Origin: Cyclobacteriaceae bacterium
GTDB taxonomy: Bacteria > Bacteroidota > Bacteroidia > Cytophagales > Cyclobacteriaceae
Assembly: GCA_020436085.1 (NCBI GenBank)
Contig: JAGQYM010000012.1
Span: 31,828 to 95,827, forward strand
DNA: 64,000 nucleotides
Direction of reading: 5' to 3'
Shown piece by piece: positions 15,932-26,016 of the stretch. How positions within the stretch are numbered: position 1 is the first letter of the stretch; each line of letters begins with the position of its first letter. Below the pieces are notes generated by a model that saw nothing but the letters and a program-made list of their open reading frames with translations, was not told the DNA's origin and made no database searches. Both the position numbers and the translations under genes were made by a program.

Positions 15932-18900
15932 CTAAAGCTTGATCAGTTTGAAGAAAACGGGGTGCCCTTCTCTGACACCGGAGACATAATACAAGCCTGC
16001 GGGAAGATCAGGGATCTGGACGTCTGCGGACTTGCCGCTTGCTCCCGATGTGAGAGTAACTTTCATCAGTTGTATTCCCTGTGTACTTAGAATTTCAACC
16101 TCGTCTGCAAAATCAAAAGCAGTTTGAATGTGAATATTGTCCACAGCAGGATTGGGTGACACGGACAAACCACTAAACGATTCTTGTAGGTCACCAGTGA
16201 TAGTCTCTGATCGGGAAGCTTCGATAGTTATTTCCGCCTTACTGGAACAAGTTTCAGAAACATGGGCCACAATACTATATAATCCTGGTGTGGACGACAA
16301 AACAAACCTTCCTTCGCTATTCTCGATTAATTCACCATTCAAATACCAGCTTACGTTGGTTTGATAATTTGATGTTAGCGTATCACCAACCTGTGTGATA
16401 ACGACCTCATCGTAAGGGATTACGATAGCTGGAACCTCCACCCTGGCACTACTGCATCCAGCAGATGAAACTGTTGAAGCATAGTAAGTTTTGGACTTTA
16501 TCAACTCCGGAGTAACAAACACAGAACCGGTAAAGAGGATGTTTTCTGAAGAAGCGCTTTCATACCACTGCACCGTTCCTGATTGGGGTTGTTCGACTGC
16601 AAGTGTAACGCTTCCAGACTTGCACTGCGTGGCTGACGGAAGTACAATAGGCTGTTGAGGATTATAGACTGTGACTTCGGGCTTTACAGTCATCTCAAAT
16701 ATTCCACCGCATGCTCTTGAAGCCATAATGGTCATTTGATTTGTGCCCTCTTCAAGATAGCTGGCTGGAACTTCAAGCGTAATCATTCCACCAGAACCCA
16801 CTATTGAATCGCTAGCTATGATGCTGTTCATAACAACATAATAGTCGATACCTGGCTGTGAATTGGTCAAGGTGATTTCAGCCTTCATACCTTCACATAG
16901 ATTTTCAGTAGCCAACATAGGTAGGTCGACATTTACATCGATGGCGGAAAATCTAAGTTCAAACCGGTCTGCCGCCTTTGAAGCTGCTGTGGCACTAACC
17001 GCGAATGAGTATTCAGAGACTTGTGACAGATCCGTTAGCGCATTTGTAAATCGATCGTACAACTCAATACTATATTCTGCAAACTCCCCTTGTCTGTCGA
17101 AGGATAGGTGATAGGTACCATTAGTCATGTCTTTCGTTTTGATTGACATCACCTGTCCGCACTCAATCTTATTCAAAGAGTTAACGGCCATGCTAATACC
17201 TTCTTCGGACAATGTTGAGAGGTCAAAAAGAGCGTTGTTAAGTTTTGGACCGTCAAAATCATCTAACCTCCCTGACGATAAGGTATTCAACTTGATGATC
17301 GCTTTGTCAGTGACTCCATCTTTCTCAAGGGATAGAGTCATCTTGTTTTGTACACCCGCACGATAGAAGACGCCAACTGCTGTTGTCTTCGCTAACTCAT
17401 TCACAGAAAAATTTGGCGAAGCCGATGTTGCTCGCACCCAGAAAGCCTGACCAGTAGCTAACACCATGGGTACATTGTCGGTATAATCATAGGTGATAAA
17501 GCCTCCACTTCCACCGTTGTCGCTTACATAAATAACAGACGATATACCGGACCGGGTCCATCCGGCATCAGTGTTCCAATCGATAGCTGACGGATACGGA
17601 TTGCCCACAAGGTTAAATCCATCCTCAAGATCCCCATGTGTAGTTAGTGATAGCAGTGAATTGAAGGATACTATTCCCTGATTCACCGGTCCTCGTACAT
17701 CCACAACGGTTGGGTTTGTACACTCGCGGATAAAGGCAGCATAACCACGTCCTATTTCAAGAGGCGCTGCTGTGCTTGACACACCCACCGGATATCCTAC
17801 CCATCCCATGTCAGCTGTGCCCGTTCCCGTATTTGATTCGACATATCGAAATAGTGAAGCGGAACCCGGGATGATTGCCCTTCCACAAATTGAAGTAATT
17901 CCAGATCCTGCAGGGAACTGAACAGTCGGGTTTGAAAATCCACCAGTGATTGGAAAATCATCTTGCCAGTCTGAAACAAACTGCCCGGAAGCAGGACTTG
18001 AAATATATCGGTAAACCCTCGTAACACCAGGAACTTCAGGAGCCATGTACCGCTGCACTGTCACGTTTCCTGTAAGGCTTGCGCCTGCAGGAAGGGAAGT
18101 TATGGCTGCATCAAGAGTTGGTTCATCCCCAGCTGAGATCAAGGTGAACACTCCGCTGCCGCTTCCATCTGCATCAAACTCACTGGCAGACTGGATTGTA
18201 AGAAGACCATGCAAATTGGCGGTCCCATTTACTAAAACTCTGCCTCCCGATTTATTTACAGTCAGGTTGGTAAAGTTCGTTAGCGAGCTACCAGAAATAA
18301 TTTGATTACCCGATCCATTGAACAACGTTGTTTCAGCGTTGCGGCTAAACGATCCATTGTTAGTCCAGTTACCTCCAAGTGTGCATATAAATCCGGAATT
18401 GACAGGAGCTACGGCAGTGCTAAAAGTCAAATCTCCATTGACTGTGATATTATCTTGAAGTGATTTGGTACCTGTTCCGGCCAGGATCAAACTATTGAAT
18501 GGACTACCATTGGTCGTTATGGATTGATTGGAACCGTTGGCTGTCACCACCCCACTTGTAGGCACAAACGTTCCTCCGGAGTTCAACCAGTTTCCTCCAA
18601 ACGTGATGTTCCTTCCGCCTGCGTTCAACACACCACTGTTCAGATTGACATCTGATCTCACCACCAGGTTGTTAGCGGTTAGCTGTGCCGTTGCGTTTGG
18701 ACTATTAATCAAAAGGTTTCCAATCGGTGCGAGAGCATTGATCAAAAAAGTCTGGCCCGTAGGTGTAGAGGTGTTGCCGAGCTGTAAAGTGCCTCCCGTT
18801 ACACTGCTACTTGTTACGCCTGACGTATTATAGCCGAGATTTTGTGCCCCCGATCCCCCTTCTCTCTGAAGAATAATTAAACCACCAGTAACTACCAGTG

Positions 18901-20899
18901 AAGAACCTGCCACATCCATAGAAAACGGAGCTGAGGTAGTAGATGTGGATGAAACCGTTGGGCACACGAGTGTGCCGGCTGTTTGCTTATACCTTGAAAC
19001 AGATCCAGTATTTGGCGCATATCTACCTGCAATTTGTAAAGAACCTCCGTTGACTTCAAGTCGACCTCCAAATGATATCAGGTTTTCATTAGCCGCATTT
19101 CCAACTTGTACAGTACCGCCATCCACATACAGGTCTCCGATCAGATTGACACCTGCCGCAAATTGCATCACACTGTTGGTACTGTTCATGCGTATCGCAC
19201 CGTTAGAAGGAATGTCTCTGGTTGAGTTAAAAAGTTGGAAGGTATTCGACCCTGAAGAAGAAAACCGAAAAGTGCCACCCGAAACAAAAGTGAGTGCATC
19301 GGGATCACAAGAAAAGTTCGAGCTGGTAATATCGAGTATGTTATTTTTATTGCCTTTGTCTACAGCAATGGAATAGAAGGTGGTAGTACCTGAGCCGCTC
19401 ACTGTTTGATTGCCATTTATTTTAATAAAGTTCGCTGTGCAGCGGCTGTTTCCATCTACCGCCAGATCGAGTGTTCCATTGTTTACTACATTGCCTCTCA
19501 GATTGATGGTATGAGTGATATTGGAGTTCGTTGCTTGCGACAACGTAGCTCCGTTGTTGATTGTTAGGGTACCGTTGATTGTCAGTGTTCTTGCAGTGTT
19601 GGTTGTAAATCTTGCTTCACCACTTACGCCTTGACCAATTGTCAAGTTATTACACTCCATGGTGTTTGATCGCATATTAATTGTGTGACCATTGCGGATC
19701 AACACGTTGTCTCCTTGTGAGGGCACGCAAGAACAGTCCCAGGTTCCTGCTGCATCCCATCGACCAGATGAAACCGACACCACATTGCGAGCTGCCGAGG
19801 TAGAAGCATTGTTATCCAGTGAACTGCTAAGCATTCCCTCCGTCACAGCATATACCTTCCAGTAGTATGTGGTTGCGGGCAGCAAGTCTGTGACTACAGT
19901 GGAAGTTGCGTTAGCAGCTGTTTGTGAGAAGAATTGAAAGTTGGTGTTGTCAGTTGAATAGTATAGTACATAACCCACTTCATTGCTGGCCCAGTTAGGC
20001 CAAGACAATGTCATACCCGTACTGGTGATTGAGCCGATGCTCAGACTGCCCGAGGCGGCAGTTGGTGTCGGTGGCACAAAACTAATCTGCGAATTAGTTT
20101 CAGGCATGATCGACAAATTGTTTTGCGATGTATTGTTGAAGATATTGGTATTGGCGAACCTCTGATTCTTTAGTTGTGATACCTGGGGAGAATTGCTGAC
20201 GGACGCGGCATTGATTCCAACAGTATATGAAAATGTGTTAGTACCGGCATTCATGTTGCCGTACACAAACTCAATTCGTCCTGAAGTCTCATACAGTCTG
20301 ACTTGAAAGTTCAAATCCGGTGTGGTGTTTCCATAAACTGCCATCCCGGACCATTCGATTGTGAGTATACGGTTCGGTGCTGTACCAGTAAGTTGATGTT
20401 TTATGCTTGTACCTAATGGATCTGTACCTGATCCGGTCGTCATGTCATCATAAAACGGTGCAAGCGCCAGCCAGGTACCTGCACTGGATGCTGAAAACTG
20501 GCTGTTGCAATAACCATAATCATCACATTGGGGCCCACCGTCATCAGTAGAGTTCGAGAAATCAATAAATCCGTTGGTAGAGACTGAGTACTGTGTGTAC
20601 CGATCTCCATTGTACCAAAAATCAAATCCTATATCGGTCGCTTCACTTCTGTTATCGTCTTCATTGAATGGGCCAGAATAACGCCACCCACTAAACGCGT
20701 TTCCGGTAGATGTGATCGAATTATAGGAAACCCCCGTTGTTCTAATTGTTCCGTAGTTGCCAATCGACTGCGAAATCGCAGGTGTCGCCAAAAAAATGGG
20801 CAAAACTATGGCATATATTACATGAATTCCTTTTAGAAATGATACACGCAGGTATCTCTGGTTTTGGGGCAAAAAATGGCCCCCATGGCACGTTTCCAT
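15932..20899 (-). CDS. Very large secreted T9SS cargo protein with FN3 and C-terminal sorting domain
   Basis: About 1,655 residues from the ATG at 20897-20899; a TTG six codons upstream also opens the frame. A signal peptide (KGIHVIYAIVLPIFLATPAISQ region) follows a rather long polar start. An FN3-like domain lies at about residues 285-370 (LSWPNWASNEVGYVLYYS). A long run of short beta-strand repeats with 'GGNWLNSGG'-like turns covers about 390-960, suggesting a beta-helix. Immunoglobulin/PKD-like segments follow near 1400-1570. The last 80 residues are a type A T9SS sorting domain (LSVSPNPAVDNIHIQ to VFFKLIKL). It should be exported by the Sec system, moved across the outer membrane by T9SS and attached to the surface, perhaps as an adhesin. 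A CRP-type dyad lies about 160 bases upstream of the start. Confidence 0.85.
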   Translation of the reverse strand: METCHGGHFLPQNQRYLRVSFLKGIHVIYAIVLPIFLATPAISQSIGNYGTIRTTGVSYNSITSTGNAFSGWRYSGPFNEDDNRSEATDIGFDFWYNGDRYTQYSVSTNGFIDFSNSTDDGGPQCDDYGYCNSQFSASSAGTWLALAPFYDDMTTGSGTDPLGTSIKHQLTGTAPNRILTIEWSGMAVYGNTTPDLNFQVRLYETSGRIEFVYGNMNAGTNTFSYTVGINAASVSNSPQVSQLKNQRFANTNIFNNTSQNNLSIMPETNSQISFVPPTPTAASGSLSIGSITSTGMTLSWPNWASNEVGYVLYYSTDNTNFQFFSQTAANATSTVVTDLLPATTYYWKVYAVTEGMLSSSLDNNASTSAARNVVSVSSGRWDAAGTWDCSCVPSQGDNVLIRNGHTINMRSNTMECNNLTIGQGVSGEARFTTNTARTLTINGTLTINNGATLSQATNSNITHTINLRGNVVNNGTLDLAVDGNSRCTANFIKINGNQTVSGSGTTTFYSIAVDKGNKNNILDITSSNFSCDPDALTFVSGGTFRFSSSGSNTFQLFNSTRDIPSNGAIRMNSTNSVMQFAAGVNLIGDLYVDGGTVQVGNAANENLISFGGRLEVNGGSLQIAGRYAPNTGSVSRYKQTAGTLVCPTVSSTSTTSAPFSMDVAGSSLVVTGGLIILQREGGSGAQNLGYNTSGVTSSSVTGGTLQLGNTSTPTGQTFLINALAPIGNLLINSPNATAQLTANNLVVRSDVNLNSGVLNAGGRNITFGGNWLNSGGTFVPTSGVVTANGSNQSITTNGSPFNSLILAGTGTKSLQDNITVNGDLTFSTAVAPVNSGFICTLGGNWTNNGSFSRNAETTLFNGSGNQIISGSSLTNFTNLTVNKSGGRVLVNGTANLHGLLTIQSASEFDADGSGSGVFTLISAGDEPTLDAAITSLPAGASLTGNVTVQRYMAPEVPGVTRVYRYISSPASGQFVSDWQDDFPITGGFSNPTVQFPAGSGITSICGRAIIPGSASLFRYVESNTGTGTADMGWVGYPVGVSSTAAPLEIGRGYAAFIRECTNPTVVDVRGPVNQGIVSFNSLLSLTTHGDLEDGFNLVGNPYPSAIDWNTDAGWTRSGISSVIYVSDNGGSGGFITYDYTDNVPMVLATGQAFWVRATSASPNFSVNELAKTTAVGVFYRAGVQNKMTLSLEKDGVTDKAIIKLNTLSSGRLDDFDGPKLNNALFDLSTLSEEGISMAVNSLNKIECGQVMSIKTKDMTNGTYHLSFDRQGEFAEYSIELYDRFTNALTDLSQVSEYSFAVSATAASKAADRFELRFSAIDVNVDLPMLATENLCEGMKAEITLTNSQPGIDYYVVMNSIIASDSIVGSGGMITLEVPASYLEEGTNQMTIMASRACGGIFEMTVKPEVTVYNPQQPIVLPSATQCKSGSVTLAVEQPQSGTVQWYESASSENILFTGSVFVTPELIKSKTYYASTVSSAGCSSARVEVPAIVIPYDEVVITQVGDTLTSNYQTNVSWYLNGELIENSEGRFVLSSTPGLYSIVAHVSETCSSKAEITIEASRSETITGDLQESFSGLSVSPNPAVDNIHIQTAFDFADEVEILSTQGIQLMKVTLTSGASGKSADVQIPDLPAGLYYVSGVREGHPVFFKLIKL

Positions 20900-21055
20900 T
20901 GCGGTGACTTCGTTCAATTTTTGACCGAAATGGCAAATTAAAGGCCAAATGCATATGTTTTACCTAGTGAGTCAAATATATGTTATAACACCTGCGTCAG
21001 CTTAGCTTATGATGTGCCAAATGCCTACTAAACAGCATAAATAGGCCAACTATTA

Positions 21056-21080
21056 TGTGACAAAAGTCACAAAAGTCACA
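21056..21080. promoter_or_regulatory. CRP/FNR-type palindrome with an extra half-site
   Basis: TGTGACAAAAGTCACA (21056-21071) fits TGTGA-N6-TCACA exactly, and a third half-site TCACA follows at 21076-21080 after AAAG. It lies 157-181 bases upstream of the T9SS cargo gene start on the minus strand. CRP-family proteins in other phyla bind this consensus. That one binds here is inference. Confidence 0.5.
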
Positions 21081-21182
21081 TACACCTAATTTCTTACATT
21101 GAGAATATGGAGGGGTCCAACCTATAATATGTCCCGAATTGGGACCAAAATTTTCAAACTGGCAATGACGTGACGCTTGGAC

Positions 21183-23543
21183 TTACTCTCTCCTAAGCGT
21201 CTCAGCAGGGTTGATCTGCGAGGCCCGTAGCGAATGATAGCCCACGGTGGTCCAGGAAATGAAGAGGATGATGACACATGTTCCGGCTACGATCCACCAC
21301 TCGATGGAGGTTTTATACGCAAATCCGGCCAGCCAGAACTTGATCAGGTAGATAGCGACCGGAATGGCGATGATAAAGCTGAAGAAAAGCAGTTTTGCGT
21401 ATTCCTTGTTAAGTAATGTCAAAACAGAGAGTGAGGTTGCACCCATCACTTTGCGGATACCTATCTCTTTGCTGCGCTGCACCGACAGGTAGGCTGATAG
21501 TCCGTACAATCCGAGGCAGGCAATGAACAGTGCCAAACCTGTGAACAGGCCAAGCACTTGCATAAGCACCTGTTCATTGTGCATCAGGTTCTTAAAGTTC
21601 TGATCGAGGAAATAATAGTTGATGGGCTCTTTGGGAGATAGACTGGCCCACTCTTGTTCGATCGCATCAATGACTGCTCTGGCCTGGTTGCTTTCAATTC
21701 TCAATGCAAGTGATAAGCCGTTTGTTGATACGCTAATCATTGATGGGGCAATCGCTGTTCGCAGGGACTCAAAATTGAAATCGCGAACAACACCGACTAC
21801 CTCATACTTTTTGTTAATGATCTCCCCTACCGGATGTTCCAGCAGAAGTTGATTGGCGGCAGACTCGTTGAGGATGATTGCATTTGAATCTGAGGCTATT
21901 TCTTTATCGAAGAATCTTCCTTCGACCAGTTGAAAGCCGAGTGTAGAGGGATAGTCAAAGTCGCCTTGAAACCGGCTTATCCTGACGGGTTCATCGAGAT
22001 ACGCGGATTGCACATTGGCCATTGAAAAACTGGTCACAGACCCCGGCAAACGATTCACCTGACTGAGGCTCACCACTCCAGACTGTGATCGCATTTTGTC
22101 CATAAAGCCCGAGAGCCTTCCTTCAAGGTCTCCGGCATTGCCGATGATCAATACATTATCTTGACTAAACCCGAGGTCGCGTGAGCTCATGAATTGAATT
22201 TGACGAATCATGATGAGGGTTGTGATCACGAGAATTGTTGACAGGCCAAATTGAAATACCACGAGCACATTTCTGAATCTGGAATTCGTTCCGGCTTTGA
22301 AACTTGACTTGAGCACCTGAATTGGTTTAAATGATGAAAGGACCAATGCGGGATAGAGACCTGAAACTATTCCAAGGGCAATCGCCAGGAAAAAAGCGAG
22401 CACGAGATGTTGTGGCCGGGAAAAGACGGAGACTAATAATTCAAGGCCGGTGACTCTTTCGACCAGGATGAGCACCAGTTCAGCCAAACCCATGGCTACT
22501 ACCAAGGAAGCAAGTGTTACCATCAGAGCTTCTGAAATAAATTGTAGTCTGAGCAGTGCTATTGAGGAACCCACGACTTTCTTTACACCAACTTCTTTTG
22601 CGCGATTGATTGCGCGTGCCGTAGACAGGTTGATAAAATTGATAGAAGCGATAAATAAAATAAGTCCTGCTATCGCCAGCAGCACGTAAACCATTGTTTC
22701 GTTTCCTCCTTTGGAGATGTCGAACATGAGCGTGCCTTTAAGATAAATGTCATCGAGTGGTTGTGCTATCAACCGGAAGGCGTCATCGCGAGCGAACCAC
22801 TCTTCAAAAGACAGCGTGCTTTGCATCTGCGGAAAGACTTTTGTCTCTATCATGTTGTCTACGGCAGCCTGCACCTCTCCTATCCCTACTCCAGATTTCA
22901 CCTTGACGTAATTGTAGGCATCAACAGAAAACCAATTAGGGTCAATGGTGGTGGTCTGAGGCATCACGGCCCAAAAAGAAGTGTTGAGGTGAGAATTGAT
23001 ATCATCGGTATCGACTACGCCACGGACTGAGTACAAAGACTTCCCCTTGTCAGTAGTCATTTCGATTACCTTGCCGAGCGGCTGGTCATTTCCAAAAATT
23101 GTGTTTGCCAATGAGCGTGTCAGCACGATGCCATCGCTGCCAAGATCACCTTCACCCTGGTAAAAAGGATACTGGAACACTTCGAAGAAATTCTGCTCCA
23201 CCAGCAAGCCGTTCTCTTTTAAGGTAAAATCACCGATCCCCAAGGATCCCTCGTCATACTTGACGCGGGTGGTTTGATCGACCCAGGGGTATTCGTTAGC
23301 CATCTCCTCGAGAAGGATTTGAGGACCATTGGCAAACTCGCCCATGGTCATGAAGTGCGTGGCGATACGATAGATGCGCTCGTGACCTGAGAAATGCTTT
23401 TCATAACTAAGCTCACGAGAAACAAACATCAGGATGACAAGGCTGCATGCCAAGCTGATCGCTAAGCCAACCACATTGATCAGGGAAAACGAAAGCTGTT
23501 TTCCGAAATTCCTAATTGCTATTCTGATGAAGCTCCTGAACAT
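21183..23543 (-). CDS. MacB-like ABC permease (fifth gene of the sigma-54 operon)
   Basis: This 786-residue protein has one helix near 20-42, an extracytoplasmic MacB domain to about 280, three helices, then the second FtsX half. Coupling motifs are AKEVGVKKVVGSS (about residue 316) and SKEIGIRKVMGAT, and the end is NPAETLRRE. It is the last and shortest of five tandem permeases. Its start lies only 4 bases after the stop of the preceding gene, which favours translational coupling. No ATP-binding domain or membrane-fusion protein gene is nearby. A GTCCC/GGGAC hairpin 36 bases or more beyond the stop lacks a T-run, so the transcript end is not clear. Confidence 0.88.
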   Translation of the reverse strand: MFRSFIRIAIRNFGKQLSFSLINVVGLAISLACSLVILMFVSRELSYEKHFSGHERIYRIATHFMTMGEFANGPQILLEEMANEYPWVDQTTRVKYDEGSLGIGDFTLKENGLLVEQNFFEVFQYPFYQGEGDLGSDGIVLTRSLANTIFGNDQPLGKVIEMTTDKGKSLYSVRGVVDTDDINSHLNTSFWAVMPQTTTIDPNWFSVDAYNYVKVKSGVGIGEVQAAVDNMIETKVFPQMQSTLSFEEWFARDDAFRLIAQPLDDIYLKGTLMFDISKGGNETMVYVLLAIAGLILFIASINFINLSTARAINRAKEVGVKKVVGSSIALLRLQFISEALMVTLASLVVAMGLAELVLILVERVTGLELLVSVFSRPQHLVLAFFLAIALGIVSGLYPALVLSSFKPIQVLKSSFKAGTNSRFRNVLVVFQFGLSTILVITTLIMIRQIQFMSSRDLGFSQDNVLIIGNAGDLEGRLSGFMDKMRSQSGVVSLSQVNRLPGSVTSFSMANVQSAYLDEPVRISRFQGDFDYPSTLGFQLVEGRFFDKEIASDSNAIILNESAANQLLLEHPVGEIINKKYEVVGVVRDFNFESLRTAIAPSMISVSTNGLSLALRIESNQARAVIDAIEQEWASLSPKEPINYYFLDQNFKNLMHNEQVLMQVLGLFTGLALFIACLGLYGLSAYLSVQRSKEIGIRKVMGATSLSVLTLLNKEYAKLLFFSFIIAIPVAIYLIKFWLAGFAYKTSIEWWIVAGTCVIILFISWTTVGYHSLRASQINPAETLRRE

Positions 23544-23547
23544 TGCC

Positions 23548-25998
23548 CTACTCGTCTTTAAGGACTTCCACCGGATTTGTTAATCCCGCCTTTATCGACT
23601 GATAGGCAACAGTAACCCATGTGATGATCAGCATGGCAACACCTGCCAGAGCAAAAGAATCAACACCCAAAGACATGCGATAAGGAAATTGATTGAGCCA
23701 GTCATTCATGGCGTACCAACCTAAGGGCACTGCAATGACGAATGATATTAGTACAAGAATGGTAAAATTTCTATTGAGCAGGAAAACGACTTGTCCTACT
23801 GACGCGCCCAATACTTTTCTTACCCCTATCTCTTTTTTACGTTGTTCTGCAGAATAGGTAACAAGTCCAACCAATCCAATCATTGCAATGAGTAAAGAAA
23901 GAGCAGCGAATACGTTGAACAATCCGCCAAGTCGCTGCTCTTGCTGATATTGCCTTGCCCACTCTTCATCCAAAAAGAAATATTCAAAAGGTGCATCATT
24001 GGCAACAGCATCCCATTTTGATTCGAGCTGGCTAATAATATCAGAAACCTTACTGCTTTCCACCTTCAAGGCGATCATTTTCCCCGTCTCCCAAATTTTA
24101 GAATCGATGTGATAGAAGATAGATGGGTTGATCTCCTGATGCAATGAGGCGTAGTTGAAGTCTTTCACTACACCAATAATCTCACCTTCTCCGGTCTCAG
24201 GGTTTTCAAAACCTTCGTATAAAATTCTTTTTCCCAGGGCTTCTTCTGGAGTCCATCCAAAGAGGCGAACTGTAGTTTCATTCGGAATTACTTTCATCTT
24301 ATCACCTGGCCTGTTGATGTCAAATGAACGACCTGCAGCCAGGCTGAATCCCATGGTTTTGAAATAATGATCATCAATTTTTGTTTGAGAAATCGATAGC
24401 TGAGAATTATCTCCCTCTCTTCTAAAAATATCTTCAAATGATCCACGACCAGGAACCGTCATCGCTATCGAGGCATCGACCACGCCAGGCACCCGGGCTG
24501 CCTCATCCCGAAATGCCTTGACATGATCTGTAAGTTTTTCTGCATTGTCGATCACCAACACATTGTCTTTATCAAATCCTAGATTCTTCGATTGAAAAAA
24601 CTGAAGCTGTTGATGCACCACTATTGTGGCAATGATAAATACGATCGACACCACAAACTGAACTGTCACCAAACCATTGCGCAAGCCTGAACGAAGGCCT
24701 GCAGCCAGCTTTCCCTTAAGCACACTGGCTGGCCTGAAACTCGTCAGGTACAATGACGGATATATTCCTGCGATCACACCGACCACAAGGGGTAACATGA
24801 TCAGAAGCCACCACGACTCGGTACCGTCCCAAAGCGAAAAAGGCATTTCAATACTCAAGGCATTCGATACCACAATTCGAAACAATTCCAACAAGCCAAG
24901 CCCCATCAACGTTGCCACCAGGGCCATGGATACCGACTCAAGTTGAAACTGAAAGATGAGTGATCGTCTCATTGCACCCAACACTTTTTTCACTCCCACT
25001 TCTTTTGCACGCGAGGTGCCGCGTGCGGTGGACAAGTTGATGAAGTTGATAATTGCCAGGATGAGTACAAACAGGGCAACGAAACTGAAGATCTGGACAT
25101 ACTTGATATCCCCGGTCGGCCCAATGCGATTGTCGATCAGTCCTGAGTAAAGATGAATACTTTTTACTGGTTGCAAAGCAAACTCCCAATCTCCTTTGCC
25201 TTTCATGAATTCTGCGTAATCGATTCCCATTCTACCCAGACTTGGCAAAACGTGAAGCTTGACCATGCTTTGCATCTTCTTTTGCAACTCATCAGCGTCC
25301 GTTCCTTGCTTGAGTTTCACATAGGTTGCCGTTTGAGTCCATATCCAGCTCCACTCGAATCGTTTGAGTGCGTGATTGGTATAAATCGACAGGAGATAGT
25401 CGAAATGGAAGTGCATATTCTCAGGCTGTTTTTCTGTGACACCCGTTATCTCCACTGCTCTATTGTCGTCACCCATTTGGATGATCTTTCCCAGAGCGGA
25501 TTCATTGCCAAACAATTTTTTAGCGATAGCCTCGGAGATCACCACCTTATCAACTCCCTGAAGAGCAGTTTTAGGGTTTCCCTCCTTGAGTGGAATTGTG
25601 AAAATGCTGAAGAAATTAGAATCAGCAGCGAGCACATTACTTTCATTGAATGCAAGGACATCGCCATTGTCTTTCAGATATTTTACTAAATAGCCACCAG
25701 GCGTATTCACGCGCATCACCTCCTCCACTTCCGGAAATTCCTGCCCCATCACCACAGCAAGCTGGGGTCCGGTAGATCCCATCATACCTCCCTCTGGCGC
25801 CCAAATCAATGTTTGATTGACGCGATAGAGCCGGTCGATGTCATTATGAAATTTATCATAACTAAGTTCAAACCTAACGTAGCTCCAGATCAGCAGACAC
25901 ACCGCGATGCCCAGTGATAGTCCCAAAACATTGATCAATGAGAAATATTTCTCTCTTAGAATATTCCTTATTGCTGACTTAAAGTGGCTTCTGAACAT
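23548..25998 (-). CDS. MacB-like ABC permease (fourth gene of the sigma-54 operon)
   Basis: The 816-residue permease starts MFRSHFKSAIRNILREKYFS, a positively charged amphipathic lead before helix one, as in its neighbours. Coupling motifs are AKEVGVKKVLGAM and KKEIGVRKVLGAS, with the terminal NPVEVLKDE. The first extracytoplasmic domain is slightly longer than in the downstream copy, with an FMKGKGDWEFALQP stretch. The start is 18 bases after the previous stop. The variant 'KK' in place of 'RK' in the first coupling motif is shared with the gene at 21183, suggesting these two are the closest relatives in the operon. Confidence 0.88.
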   Translation of the reverse strand: MFRSHFKSAIRNILREKYFSLINVLGLSLGIAVCLLIWSYVRFELSYDKFHNDIDRLYRVNQTLIWAPEGGMMGSTGPQLAVVMGQEFPEVEEVMRVNTPGGYLVKYLKDNGDVLAFNESNVLAADSNFFSIFTIPLKEGNPKTALQGVDKVVISEAIAKKLFGNESALGKIIQMGDDNRAVEITGVTEKQPENMHFHFDYLLSIYTNHALKRFEWSWIWTQTATYVKLKQGTDADELQKKMQSMVKLHVLPSLGRMGIDYAEFMKGKGDWEFALQPVKSIHLYSGLIDNRIGPTGDIKYVQIFSFVALFVLILAIINFINLSTARGTSRAKEVGVKKVLGAMRRSLIFQFQLESVSMALVATLMGLGLLELFRIVVSNALSIEMPFSLWDGTESWWLLIMLPLVVGVIAGIYPSLYLTSFRPASVLKGKLAAGLRSGLRNGLVTVQFVVSIVFIIATIVVHQQLQFFQSKNLGFDKDNVLVIDNAEKLTDHVKAFRDEAARVPGVVDASIAMTVPGRGSFEDIFRREGDNSQLSISQTKIDDHYFKTMGFSLAAGRSFDINRPGDKMKVIPNETTVRLFGWTPEEALGKRILYEGFENPETGEGEIIGVVKDFNYASLHQEINPSIFYHIDSKIWETGKMIALKVESSKVSDIISQLESKWDAVANDAPFEYFFLDEEWARQYQQEQRLGGLFNVFAALSLLIAMIGLVGLVTYSAEQRKKEIGVRKVLGASVGQVVFLLNRNFTILVLISFVIAVPLGWYAMNDWLNQFPYRMSLGVDSFALAGVAMLIITWVTVAYQSIKAGLTNPVEVLKDE

Positions 25999-26016
25999 AT
26001 TTCTATTGTTAAATCT

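Noticed and set aside
21131-21145. GTCCC-GAATT-GGGAC hairpin as terminator of the five-permease operon
   Set aside because: There is no T-run on the minus strand after the stem and the stem has only five pairs. It is left unassigned.
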